From the NCBI RefSeq assembly GCF_932526225.1, contig NC_064045.1, forward strand, positions 11,444,442-11,508,441: DNA of 64,000 bases, written 5' to 3'. The notes under the pieces are model-generated. The model made no database searches, was not told the origin of the DNA, and saw only the letters and a program-made list of their open reading frames with translations. Of the stretch, positions 38,758 through 48,290 are shown in pieces. Within the stretch, counting starts at the first letter, position 1, and each line of letters opens with the position of its first letter. The position numbers and the translations under genes are program-made. This stretch comes from Nematostella vectensis (lineage: Eukaryota; Cnidaria; Anthozoa; Actiniaria; Edwardsiidae).

Positions 38758-39042
38758 ATGAGAGGCCAAAACCTGTGTCAGTGGCTCACGATTGGGGGCT
38801 TAGCCCATTGCGGGAAAAGTTGCATCTATGAGCATTGCAAGATACATCGCGCTAGGTTGAGGAAGGGCGCAATCGAACCTTATCCCTGTAGAAAGTGTGG
38901 GGTGGGGACCCAGTCCGAGGCTCGGCTTTGCGAGGCCTGCGGTAATAACCCTGTAAAACACAAGCTTGTTTACAAGGAACAGCGGGCTCGAAGGGTATTC
39001 CCCTGCGTCCTAGCAGAGCTGAGAGGTCGCTTTAGGCAGTAG
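38758..39042 (+). CDS. Small zinc-ribbon protein, left copy
   Basis: 94 residues. A C-x2-C...C-x2-C pattern (PCRKCGVGTQSEARLCEACG) is preceded by CGKSCIYEHCKIHRARLRKG, giving a likely zinc-binding fold with a basic stretch. A diverged copy lies inverted at 51246-51458 near the other end, with GIGTQSETRLC. It is the first gene inside the left TIR, in front of the polymerase-like gene. Its position suggests a DNA-binding or regulatory role, which is inference only. The exact start is uncertain. Confidence 0.5.
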   Translation: MRGQNLCQWLTIGGLAHCGKSCIYEHCKIHRARLRKGAIEPYPCRKCGVGTQSEARLCEACGNNPVKHKLVYKEQRARRVFPCVLAELRGRFRQ

Positions 39043-39118
39043 CATCCCCATCCCCGTCTCCAGGCACGTCGAGACTTTCGTTTTAGAGACACGCCACCCA
39101 GAGAGTATACCCACTAGG

Positions 39119-41172
39119 ATGGACGCTTACATAGAAGAGATTCTCAATGATATACCTGATGGTGAGGCACCTGGTGTATTAGCTGGGGTGGCGCAGAACA
39201 TTCTAGACGCGGATATCTCCGAGGATGTCAAGCACACGCTGCTCATACCGCTCATACCGGCGAAAGCACCGCCAGTAAAAGGCCAAAAGCCAGAGGCACC
39301 CAAGGAGGAAGTCTGGCGCGAATTCGACCCTTTGCTGAAGCAAAAGGGCCCAGAAAAGCTGAACGGCGACGAGTATTACTCGCTGTTTGTCGGCGGCGTT
39401 CATCGTTTGTATCCAGACGGAAGTGCTGCAAAGTTAGGAAGAAGCATTACGCCTCACACGTATGAAGAGATCCGTGACCTCGGCGAGGCAGGCGTCGTTG
39501 AGCCGAAGCCAGTCGTGAGCGGCCCCGATATCGGCGACGACGGCTCGGTTTGGTGGATCTCGCACGAGCAAGAAGCACTGCGTGGGGACGCTCTGCTGCC
39601 AGAAGTGATGGAGATGCTTGACCCGGATCGGCGCTACAGACTCTTCACAGTAGTCGGTAAGGCACACGCAGACCCCCTAGCTCTAATATCAGAAGAGGAG
39701 GGACGCTCGGAACACATAATGGGCGGGTCCTCGGTGGGGGGGCGACGAGATTACAGTCGGCACTCTAGAGGGCATAGACGCTGGCATGTGGGAGAAAGGC
39801 AGGGAATACTTGGTGTACGTGCGTAACGAACTTCGTCCTTTGCCAGAGCAAAACGGGGAGCCCGGGCCCATGTTCGAGCCCGCGGAAGACAATAAGATGG
39901 TCAACTGTGTTGTCGCCTACGTGGCCGACTACCTGAGGAATCGGTGCACAGCGCGTTCTTTAGGGATGCCAAAGGTGCTCATTCGCTTTACAAACAGGGC
40001 GATCCCAAGAAGCACGAGAATCTGGCTATGCGGGCGCGTTATAGTCACGCACGAGAGGAGGCTATACCGATCGGAGAGAGATAGCGTCGCGACTGACAGA
40101 GCCTTTACAGATGAGACCGGTCACGTCCCCCAGGAGCTTCCGGGAGATCATCCCGCTTGGGAAGAGTACCTGTAGGCTACGCACAGCATGGGAGGGGAGA
40201 CAGGGTATTGGTTCAAGAAGTGGATCCAAAGAGAGAACATCAGGCCAACGACTCTTAAATACAGGGACGTCTGGCAAGCGGCGCATGTTGAGTCCAAAGT
40301 GTGGAATAGCAAGGAAAACTTAGGGGCGCAGCCTCATGCGCACATCGACATGCGTGCGGCGTACCTAGGATGCGAGGACAGTGTCTTCGGCGGCGCCTCG
40401 GACGCCATTGATATGGTACGGAAGTACGGCTTCCCTACGAACGTGTATCGTATCGCGGATGTTGTGGGACGGCCATTGAGCGAGGTTCTTCAACTAACCG
40501 GGGACATTCAGCTGACCGAGTGGGAGTTCTCTGAGGCCTGCCACTCCTACACTTCCGGGAGGGTAGGGCAGCACTTGGAAGAAAACGAGGGCTGGATCAC
40601 CACGCCAGAGCTCAAGGACCTGTTAGACTCGAGTGACCTCGTCATGGCCACGGCGAGGGAGGTATTGTATAGCGTCGGAAAAAAGGACTCCATCAGGTTC
40701 CCCCACTCTAGCGCGAGTAGCGAAGACCCGCAGTATCCTGAGGGTCGAGATCTCGCCGTCCGTTTCGTAGGCAAGTACGCTCGCCGTGGCGACGAGTCCT
40801 CGATCGTAGTTCGTGACCGTGAAGAAGCCGCGTATCTGACAAACCTCCTTGCGGGCACCGACCACTTACTTAACTTCGAGCATGCCGACGGGGCTCATCT
40901 GATCCAATACAAAGACGGTGTCCGACGCTCACAATGGTACCATATCAGGGCCTTCGTCTTGGCGTACACAAACATAGCGTTGCGACGCATGTTGAGGCGG
41001 ATTCCTCGCGAAGACGTCCTCCCGGTGTGCACAGATGCCATATACGCAAAGGCGGTGCCCAGTGGTGTAAAGCTCGTGGAGCGAAATCCGAGGTATGGAG
41101 AGTGGCGCCGCAAGAGGCCTGGGTACGAGTGGCGACCCGAAGCGGCTTTGGATCCGAACCACAACCACAAAG
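39119..41172 (+). pseudogene. Polymerase-like gene, divergent family B type, interrupted
   Basis: Opens with MDAYIEEILNDIPDGEAPGV, followed by a Pro-rich segment. The frame shifts at a G7 run (about 39735) and near 39942, with a stop near 40083. The longest part (40188-41291 frame) has HIDMRAAYLGCE, which resembles motif A of family B polymerases (D-x3-LYP type), and PVCTDAIYAKA, resembling motif C (TDS type with Ala replacing the second Asp-Ser pair). The spacing of about 240 residues fits. Total coding length is about 680 codons, much shorter than a typical Polinton PolB (over 1000). The assignment rests on these two motifs and on context. It abuts the helicase in what was probably one continuous frame. 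Confidence 0.5.
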
Positions 41173-42543
41173 ATGTATCTAGCCGGTCAAGGAGGATCGG
41201 GGAAGACCGAGTGGGTGGTGAGCATGTTCCGCGGCCGCAACGTTGTGGTGCTCACTCCCGAGAACGTCCTCGCCCACGACCATCGCAATAACCAGCGCCT
41301 CGCGGTGAAGGCTCAAACCTACCACCACTACCTCTGCATACCAGCGGAAAATCCGATAGAGGAGTGGGGACCTTCCGAGCTGGGGCACAAACTCGACCAT
41401 CTTGCAGAAGTAATCATCATTGACGAGTGCTGTAAGGTACAAACTAAAGTGCTGCGCGCCATTCTAGAGTATCTCGCCACGCGGCCGTGTCAGGTAGCGT
41501 GTTGTGGCGACTATGGGCAGGTTCCGCCCTGGGGAGATAAAGAGGGGCCTCACGGTATGCTCGAGGAGTGGGCACAAGGGAACATCCGCTGGTTCGAGTC
41601 CGACTACCGCTGCCAGTGTGAAGACTGCGGAAAGCCGTACAGTATATGCGACGGCCTGCCCTCCTCCAGGCTCCACGACATAAAGAACCAGATTTGGTGT
41701 CGGTCAGATTCCAGAGGTGTTTCGAGAGGAGTAGAATAGGGTAGCGTTCGACGCGGCGATCGAGCAGGCCCACGCAAACGATATGTGGGTGTGCTCGACC
41801 AACAAGATGGGGGCTCTTGTTCAGCAGCGATTGATAGAGCACCACAGGAAAAACTACCCCCGATTGCCAGCAACCATCCGCTTTGACCCCGATCCTAGCG
41901 TCGCGCATCGTTATCGCAAGCAAGGGCGGCCAGTGCCCGTGCCAGGCAAAAGGGGTGAGAGGGTCGACGAGTACAAAAGCACGGTAGTAGAGAGGTTCCT
42001 CTCGACGCGGTCCTTAACGGGCTTCCCCTCGAGTGGAAATACGCGGGCTGGGGAACCGTCTACCGGATGCAGGGCAAGACTATCCAGACTCCAAGACGTC
42101 TGTTTATCATGGACCAGAGCTTAGAGGGTTGGATCACGAATGCTTTATACACCGGCATCTCCCGCGTGCGGCTCGCCGACCAGATAGTCCGCGAGATCCC
42201 CCCCGATGACAACCCAGGTGCCTTGGTTCCCACAGAACTGCAGGCTACGCCCAGTGAAGAGCTCATTATAGCGCGAATCAAGCGATACGCTATAGACGAC
42301 AGGCAAAAGGGTCGCACAAAGTACACTGGATCGCACCACGTTCTAACGGTCGACCACGTACTCGGCATGATTGCTGACGCGGAAAAGAAGTGCACGCTCT
42401 GTGGCACTCAGCTTCTGTTTCAAGGATACCCCAATAGCCATCCCCAATGCTTCAGTATCGACCGGCTAGACGACAGTCAGGGTCACTACGAGTGGAACGT
42501 CAGACTCACGTGCCTTAGCTGCAATTGAAGGCACAAGCGCTGA
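41173..42543 (+). pseudogene. SF1 helicase joined to a C-terminal HNH-type module
   Basis: Walker A GQGGSGKT follows MYLA at 41173; Walker B is EVIIIDECCKV; motif III is CCGDYGQVPPW. The frame is lost around 41720-41783 and again near 42000. It continues with the QGKTIQTP and LYTGISRVRLADQI segments that match motifs V and VI of RecD/Pif1-like SF1 helicases. The C-terminal part (about 42385-42528) reads CTLCGTQL, FSIDRLDDSQGHYEWNVRLT and CLSCN, a zinc-stabilised HNH nuclease pattern. A TGA directly after CLSCN is followed in frame by RHKR, so a few C-terminal residues are probably cut off. The role would be genome replication of the element. Confidence 0.82.
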
Positions 42544-43498
42544 TCACGCAACATGCAACTGCGAACGCGTGAAGCCGTGCTTAGAGTACGCCGTGTAATA
42601 CAACACTGGCTGTCCGGGCTCCATAACCCTCTTTAGTATTGGGTATGCCTTGCTTGTCCACCACGGGTCCGTCGCTCGCCGTCGGCCCTTGTCCTGGATG
42701 TCTTCCTCGTTTACGGCGATGTACACCTCCGTTCCGACCTCTAAGGGAGCCTCTAGGGGGGGGGGGGGGGGGCTTTTCGGCTTTGAAAGGCACGCGCCTC
42801 AGCTTTATGGCGTCTTTAGGCGGAAAGCCAGTCATGCGAGTCTTCGTTGCGTTTATGTCCGAGATGACGATTGGCAAAGCAGTAACCCACTCGCGGTTTG
42901 TTTCGCCGGATGCAAGCTCCTTCGAGTACCGCGCACGAAATAGGCGCTGTGCCAGCCAGCGATGGAAAGACTCGGCGAAAGCTTGGCTCCTGTGGCGCCC
43001 TGGCTCAGCCAGTCGGACCTCCACCCCGTGGTCTGTTAAGAGCTTTGCGGTAGCACCCTTGAACTCCGTGCCGTCATTAACCATGAGGACTTTAGGCCAT
43101 GTGAGAGGTCCCTCTGCATAGATGTCAGCGAGTTAGCGGGAGACAACTGCCGCGTTCTTAGTCCTCAGTGGGCGGGCGGCCTTATATCGTGAAGCAACGT
43201 CAACAACAGTCAGGGCATACTTGTAACTGCGGTCGGCTGGCAAGAATAGTAGGTCCGACTGGTGGATACGGTTTGGTATCCGCTCCGAGAAATGGGCGTA
43301 GGTAGTCGGAGGAGGGGGTGTCTGTGTGTAGCCCCCGACGGGCTGCGAGCTTACCAACTTGCGCACTCGGTCTATGGAGGCTGAGCCCTTGGGAAGTTTG
43401 GCATGCAGAGCGGTCACTCCCTGGAAGCCGCCTCTGGCGTAGTATATAGGACGAAGGAACGCATCGAGCTCTTCGTCGGACATGCGCTTCGCCGCCAT
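42544..43498 (-). pseudogene. Retroviral-type (rve) DDE integrase, interrupted
   Basis: The start ATG at 43498 overlaps the stop of the upstream gene (TAATG). The N-terminal part DAFLRPIYYARGGFQG precedes a catalytic core with Asp in HQSDLLFLP, Asp in MVNDGTEFKG and Glu in FAESFHRWL, the D,D,E triad of Polinton integrases. One in-frame TAA (about 43134-43136) lies before the second Asp. A G17 run at 42756-42772 shifts the frame before a C-terminal segment (MYIAVNEEDIQDKG...SKAYPILKRV) that resembles the SH3/chromo-like tail. The enzyme would insert the element, and the 6-bp target duplication agrees with this type. Confidence 0.9.
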
Positions 43499-43779
43499 TA
43501 TGTGTCGGCAATGTATTGCAACAGGTGTATCAGTCTCCAACAGGCGGTCGCCGTTTGCTCGGGTAGTGCCGAGGCGGTCTTTCTGAGGTCGGTAGGCCCT
43601 CGGAGAACGACATTGGCGAATCTCTTAACGCACTCGCTGTCTGCGCGCCACAACTCGAGGCTTCGGTTAGAAATGTCACCAAAGCTACATGATCCACCCA
43701 TCGACGTCGCAATCGACTTGTCTCGCTTAGCAGCGGCTGCTACCTCGTGCATAGCACTCAACAACCGGTCTGCAATCAT
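43498..43779 (-). CDS. Small protein upstream of integrase
   Basis: About 93 residues from ATG 43779 (MIADRLLSAMHEVAAAAKRD) ending at TAA, which overlaps the integrase ATG. Such a stop-start overlap favours a real gene in a compact viral-type genome. Mostly helical and Ala-rich at the N-terminus. No family recognised. Confidence 0.5.
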   Translation of the reverse strand: MIADRLLSAMHEVAAAAKRDKSIATSMGGSCSFGDISNRSLELWRADSECVKRFANVVLRGPTDLRKTASALPEQTATACWRLIHLLQYIADT

Positions 43780-43837
43780 CTTATACGTACACGTATACGC
43801 ATACGCGCAGTATGGAAAAAGGCCGCCTAGATCTAAA

Positions 43838-44263
43838 TCACAGCAAGCGGCTAGCTGTGTAGCCGATGGCGAGGGCGCCGGCGCAAATGTACGCCAGCTC
43901 GGCGTTTTTCTGCGTTTTGCTGGGGATGTAGTAGTCGGACAGCTCAAGAGCCCGCATCGACTCCAGGGATTGTTTTGATCGGGTCTGGTTGTAGAGTGTG
44001 AGCGCGTAGTCAGTGTCGGTGAAGTTCTGCTTTGCGAGGGCCCCTCTCTCGCGACTTTGCGGTTGCCAATCGAGGACTTTTTGTCGCCGCTGTTGGTAGC
44101 GTCCATAGTCTCGTTGGTATTTCTCGAGGGCCTTGTCGTGCCTCTCCTTCTCAGCTAAGGCAGGGCTCTCATCGTTCGACAGGAACTTTGCGAAGTAGTT
44201 TCCACCAACGAATGCAGTCGCGTTTAGGACGGCGCCACCAACCAAAATTGCGATGGAGGCCAT
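43838..44263 (-). CDS. Membrane protein with charged central helix
   Basis: 141 residues. A hydrophobic N-terminus (MASIAILVGGAVLNATAFVG) is followed by a long charged, probably coiled-coil stretch (KERHDKALEKYQRDYGRYQQ). A conserved-looking LSDYYIPSKTQKNAEL comes just before a C-terminal hydrophobic segment (AYICAGALAIGYTASRLL). I recall similar proteins in Polinton-like elements of other cnidarians but cannot name a function. A virion-membrane or assembly role is an inference. The frame is intact. Confidence 0.65.
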   Translation of the reverse strand: MASIAILVGGAVLNATAFVGGNYFAKFLSNDESPALAEKERHDKALEKYQRDYGRYQQRRQKVLDWQPQSRERGALAKQNFTDTDYALTLYNQTRSKQSLESMRALELSDYYIPSKTQKNAELAYICAGALAIGYTASRLL

Positions 44264-44321
44264 CGAGTAGTGTGTTATGCTGTGTACGTAAACACGAGTC
44301 TAATACATGGCCTACACAAGG

Positions 44322-44546
44322 CTACATGGGCAGGATCTTCTGGTCCTCAAGGTAACCCTTCAAAGCGACAGCACCCGCAACGGCGGCAGTCATTTTTGCG
44401 TAGTTCATGGCGTTCGTGGAGGGGTCTTTGGTGAAGTCTTCGCGCAAGACCTTGCGCCCAACCCAGCCGATACCGGTGACGAGGCCGGTTATGACTGCGG
44501 CGTCGGTGATGGTCTTTGTAGTCTTGCTTTGCTGCGTCGTCGACAT
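44322..44546 (-). CDS. Small membrane protein, 74 residues
   Basis: A hydrophilic Ser/Thr-rich start (MSTTQQSKTTKT), a hydrophobic stretch (AAVITGLVTGIGWVG), then KVLREDFTKDPSTNAMNY, a second hydrophobic stretch and a C-terminus YLEDQKILPM. Two membrane segments are likely. The frame is intact and it is spaced 58 bases from the next gene. I recognise the DPSTNxMNY/LEDQKI pattern as recurrent in this type of element, without known function. Confidence 0.6.
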   Translation of the reverse strand: MSTTQQSKTTKTITDAAVITGLVTGIGWVGRKVLREDFTKDPSTNAMNYAKMTAAVAGAVALKGYLEDQKILPM

Positions 44547-44591
44547 TGCGATATACAGATATGGGTGGGGGTCTCGTGTTTAAATGCCTGC

Positions 44592-45166
44592 TTACTCCAT
44601 GGCTAACAGTCGAGATTTGCATTGTCCGGGGCGGCTCGCCGGAACGGCAAGCGGTGGTTGCTGTGCATTTGCGGGCGGAGTCACGTCGTCGGTACCTTCG
44701 GTAGCTGTGGGTCTACGAGCGAACGCGGCAGCTAGCTCCCGCCCACGTGTGTAGAGGCCGATCAGTGACTCTAGAAGACCAGCGACCCCGATAACCGAGC
44801 TAGCCGACCAAGCAGAGTTGCTTTCCGGGACTGGTGTGTGTTCGTCATAGCCCTCGCGTCCCTGCGATTCGCTAGCGACCGGCGACTCAACGTGTTGCAC
44901 AGCTCTTTTCTTCGCACTGTTAAGTCGGTTCCACACTGCCAAGCGCCTTCCAGCTTCGACTCGTCCAGGGTGTTTAGGTCGGGTCGCGGGTGGCTCGGGG
45001 CTCGTGATTCTTTCCACTTTCTCACGTGCAGGTTCATGAGCAGTTTGTTCCGCAGCTTGTTCGTCAGATTCCGCCAGATGCTGAGCACTAGTACTTCCTT
45101 GAGGTTCCTCTATTTGTGATGCAACTATTTGGTTGCTGAAAAAGTGGCAAGCTTTCAAATGAGCGT
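44592..45166 (-). CDS. Acidic-basic protein with one membrane segment
   Basis: Open for about 190 codons. The N-terminus is uncertain because no ATG is available in frame near its start, so the beginning may have been lost by frameshift. A Glu/Ala-rich region and a basic KRR-type region (RRLAVWNRLNSAKKRAV) precede a single hydrophobic stretch (SVIGVAGLLESLIGLY). Not recognised. Confidence 0.4.
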
Positions 45167-45697
45167 CTACTCTGGGATGGCAGACTCGCCATCTGGTGAG
45201 TCCGCGACTGCTACCTCGTTCATACTAGTGCCGTTGGCGTTCACATGACGTGCTACTTGTAACGCCCCGACGGCTAAAGCCATCAAAAGACCGCAGCGTA
45301 GAGACAGACTTCCGCACAATGTGCGGAGCTCGTTGTTGATGATGTAGTCGGACACGATGTCATTGTGAAGATCGACCACACTGTCTATCGGCAGCGTCAT
45401 GCCTACTAGCCTGGTCGTAAGCTTCAGGAAGCTGTCTGCCAGGGCGTCTGTAGTCAGGCTGGCTAGTGCGGTCTCGTATCGCTTCTCGTACTTCTTCACC
45501 TCCTTGGCGCTCATGCGTTTGACGTCGTCGTGAGTCAGGGCCTTACCTACCATCTCTCTCGACTTCCCCGAGGCTACGAGAATCGTGAGTTTCTCCCTCT
45601 CAGTTTGCTCTTTTGCTGGCTGCGTCGAGCAGTCCAACGACTCGATATCTGCGGCGCCCCCCTCAAGAAGACTCTCGAAGTATTCGTCGCTCATCAT
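45167..45697 (-). CDS. Protein with C-terminal hydrophobic helix, probable virion component
   Basis: About 176 residues from ATG 45697 (MMSDEYFESLLEGGAADIES). An internal KEVKKYEKRYETALAS helix is followed by SLTTDALADSFLKLTTRLVG. Then come LRTLCGSLSLRCGLLMALAV, a membrane-type segment, and an acidic tail. The frame is intact. Its position next to the ATPase and capsid genes suggests a structural role. The pattern is familiar from related cnidarian elements but has no assigned function. Confidence 0.55.
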   Translation of the reverse strand: MMSDEYFESLLEGGAADIESLDCSTQPAKEQTEREKLTILVASGKSREMVGKALTHDDVKRMSAKEVKKYEKRYETALASLTTDALADSFLKLTTRLVGMTLPIDSVVDLHNDIVSDYIINNELRTLCGSLSLRCGLLMALAVGALQVARHVNANGTSMNEVAVADSPDGESAIPE

Positions 45698-45785
45698 GGT
45701 TGTCAAGTGTGATCAATGCGTTTTCGTGGGCGGTGATTTACTGCACTTACCGTTCAACTAGGGCGATGGTATAAGGGTGACGCAA

Positions 45786-46320
45786 TCAAAACTCTAACTT
45801 CGAGAACTTTTTCGTCCTGAGGGCCTTCATGTACTCTTTCATCTTCTCTTCTGAGAGCTCCGCGCCGTAGTCATGCAGGATAGCTTTCATGTCCGACTTG
45901 CTCGGGGTATAGAAGACCACCAAGGCCGCGATGTTCTCACGGAACGGCTTCGTGATGCTGGTGAGCTGCTGCGTGATCACCCACACGCTAATACCCACGT
46001 GGCGCGCACTGAGCGCCAAGTTGACGAGCTGGTCAGAGCGCTTTTTTACGTCTTTTGAGGCCGCACCGTCGTCGAGTATGATTAGCGTATTAGTGCCTTC
46101 AAAGACAGCGGAGACAAACCTCAGCAGAATGTCGATCTGACCCGCCTCTGGTGTGACGACAAACAGACGATAGTCGATCTCGCCGAAGCCGTCGTATGTT
46201 TTGTTGTAGACAAAGGTAGGGCACACGAGTACGATGTAGTCAAACTTGCACCGGAAAGGGCCGCGCAGCCGGTCCACTATGAACGATGAGAGCGTTAAAT
46301 GGGATGTTTTTCGGGTCCAT
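45786..46320 (-). pseudogene. FtsK/HerA-type packaging ATPase (A32-like), P-loop lost
   Basis: From ATG 46320 (MDPKNIPFNALIVHSG) the frame runs straight to where a Walker A loop should follow. Instead it breaks and resumes as RGPFRCKFDYIVLVCPT. Downstream, Walker B is TLIILDDGAASKD, and the sensor-like RHVGISVWVITQQ matches genome-packaging ATPases of Polintons and related viruses. Thus the nucleotide-binding P-loop is absent. The short repeated GGACC at the break (AGTGGACCGG) fits a deletion between direct repeats. The protein cannot be a working ATPase. It sits 15 bases after the capsid gene on the same strand. Confidence 0.8.
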
Positions 46321-46335
46321 ACTGTACTACTCTAC

Positions 46336-47513
46336 TCAGTATTGTATGGACTCTAGCTGTCCGTTCATAAGGTTCATTTGGGCGTCGGCCACCACAAACA
46401 CGTGACAGTTTACGGTACCCGTGCCGCTTGCCGTGCCTTTCATCTCGAGATGCACACCGTCGCGGGTGTTGACCAATCGGAGACCGCCCCCATGGATAGC
46501 ATTGTCGTCCGTCGTTCGAAGGTCGATCCACAGAGCAAACTTGTTATCGCCATAGAACGACTCGGGGCTGACACTAAGCGCTCCGCTGCCACTGACGAAC
46601 CGCCTTTTCGCCTCCCTCTAGAAATCCGTGGGGCGTAGTCCCTGGCTGAAGACCTTGTTTGGCATGCCGTCGATTGTAACGCGAACGCTCTTGATGTCGG
46701 GGTACACGAACTTCTCAGAGTCGCGAGCCCTGCCGTGTATGGCTCCACAAAGAGGAACAACAGACCACTCATAGACCTTCGCGGCAGGTTGACACTCTCG
46801 TTGATTATGCTGTCCGTCCTTTTGCTAATCAAGAAGGTCTAGTGGAGGTTCACTTGCACATAGAAGAACGTTGTGCCGTTTTGGTAGGCGGCGGCTGTAG
46901 ACCGGGCAAGGTTGTCGTCACTCAGGCTTTCGTATTCCAGCTCTAGATTTTTGATGCCGTAGGATAATTTGGTAGCATCGCTTCCGACGACTACCTGACC
47001 AACCGTTGCGAGGGTGATCTCGAAGAGCAGCGCCTCGAAGAGCGCCCTTGTATACAGTACGCCGTGGTCCGTCAGCAGATAATGGTATAGTGGGATGGTG
47101 TACTTCGCCCCGTGGGCGGCGTTTAGAGCGTTCTCCTTGGCGTTACTAGTCGCTTTATCGTCAGCCTTGGAGCGAAGCTTGCGCATGTTTTCTGACTGTA
47201 TGCCCTGCTACAGGCGGTCCTCTCTCTCGACCTTGGACAGGTAAAGCTCCTCATACGTCTTGAAGACATCGTAGCGGTTGGTGTCCTGGAGCGTTTCTCC
47301 TGCAAACGTGATTTTCAGGCGGCTCACGAGATTTCGGCCGACGTTGTTCACGACGGTATTATTTGCTTGACCTGAGATGGGGAGATCGAAACCGACCCTC
47401 AAGGAGCCAGGCACAAGCGTGACGCCTTCCGATAGCTTTGGGACCGCCACATATAGCGTCTCGCCGGGGGAAGCCGTCGACGGGTTGAGAGTGACCGGGG
47501 GGCCCGGACGCAA
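46336..47513 (-). pseudogene. Major capsid protein (double jelly-roll type), interrupted
   Basis: Four pieces in order on the minus strand: NPSTASPGETLYVAVPKL and GRNLVSRLKITFAGETLQDT (47208-47513), KLSYGIKNLELEYESLSDDN (46839-47186), ESVNLPRRSMSGLLFLFVE (about 46760-46832), and a C-terminal part ending NGQLESIQY at 46336. Stops lie at about 47208 and 46839, and frame changes near 46750 and 46620. The succession of beta-rich segments and the position next to the packaging ATPase fit the Polinton capsid protein, and the wording resembles capsid sequences I know from cnidarian Polintons. It cannot encode a full-length product. Confidence 0.62.
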
Positions 47514-48290
47514 ACGACCGCTGAAACCTCTATCACCACAGACAGTTCAGCGACAAGACTCGGTCTCCAGTCCCTCAGGGAGAAATACCCAGACCTTAAC
47601 GAGAATCTAATACGGTTCCAGTCAGACCAGAGGGGAAAGACGCTAATACAGCTTCGCAACCTAGGCAAAGGAGGTTGGACTAGACCAAGACAGCTGTTCA
47701 ATGAGAACGGGGGCGTTCGACAGGACGTTGCGACGTGGCTCCAAGCTGGCGATGGGACCTATGGCAGAGGTAGACGCGGTCATCCAGGAGAACACAGAAC
47801 GAGTCCAAGAGCTGAAAGGGGTGGTAACCACAGACAGGGAGACCATCGACGACCCTAACACGTCAGAGAGTCGCCGCCAAGAGGCCTGTGAGCGCAACGA
47901 GGAAAGGCTATCCGAGATTGAAGAACTAGAACGCGAAAACCGATAGCTCGAGAACCAAAAGCCGCTCAAAGAGCGCATCAAAGCCATCTTCAAAAAGTAC
48001 GGCTTTACCGTCACCGCTATCGGGTTGGCCGTAGCGAAGACGATCGCGGCCATTGTGACGTCGCTCGGCAAGTCGCTCTCCTCCGTGGCCAGAGGGGTCG
48101 GTAACGGGCTTAAGGCTATCGGGAAAAAGCTAGGCGAGCTTCTCCCTGGGCTAGTAGGCAGCATCGCGAACTTCGTGTTTAAGGCTGCAGGAGAAGCGCT
48201 GAATATCCTTGGCGAAAATGCGTAGCTGCTCTTTCTAACCGTAGCCGCGTTCTTGGTTCGTCGAATGCAAGGCAATCATCGGAACAAGTA
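47514..48290 (+). pseudogene. Coiled-coil/membrane protein of the Polinton module, interrupted
   Basis: Divergent from the capsid gene. A first segment includes RFQSDQRGKTLIQLRNLGKG, then the frame changes near 47700. Next comes a charged coiled coil (VDAVIQENTERVQELKGVVT; ERLSEIEELEREN), a TAG at 47944, a conserved amphipathic-hydrophobic core (IFKKYGFTVTAIGLAVAKTI; VARGVGNGLKAIGKKLGELL), a second TAG at 48223, and a terminal hydrophobic LLFLTVAAFLVRRM ending at TAA 48290. It overlaps the end of the next, opposite gene by about 15 bases. I recall this architecture in many cnidarian Polintons; function unknown, probably virion or membrane. Confidence 0.65.

Noticed and set aside
43403-43978. 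Plus-strand frame opposite the integrase region
   Set aside because: Shadow of the minus-strand integrase and small genes, which have recognisable motifs and start-stop coupling.
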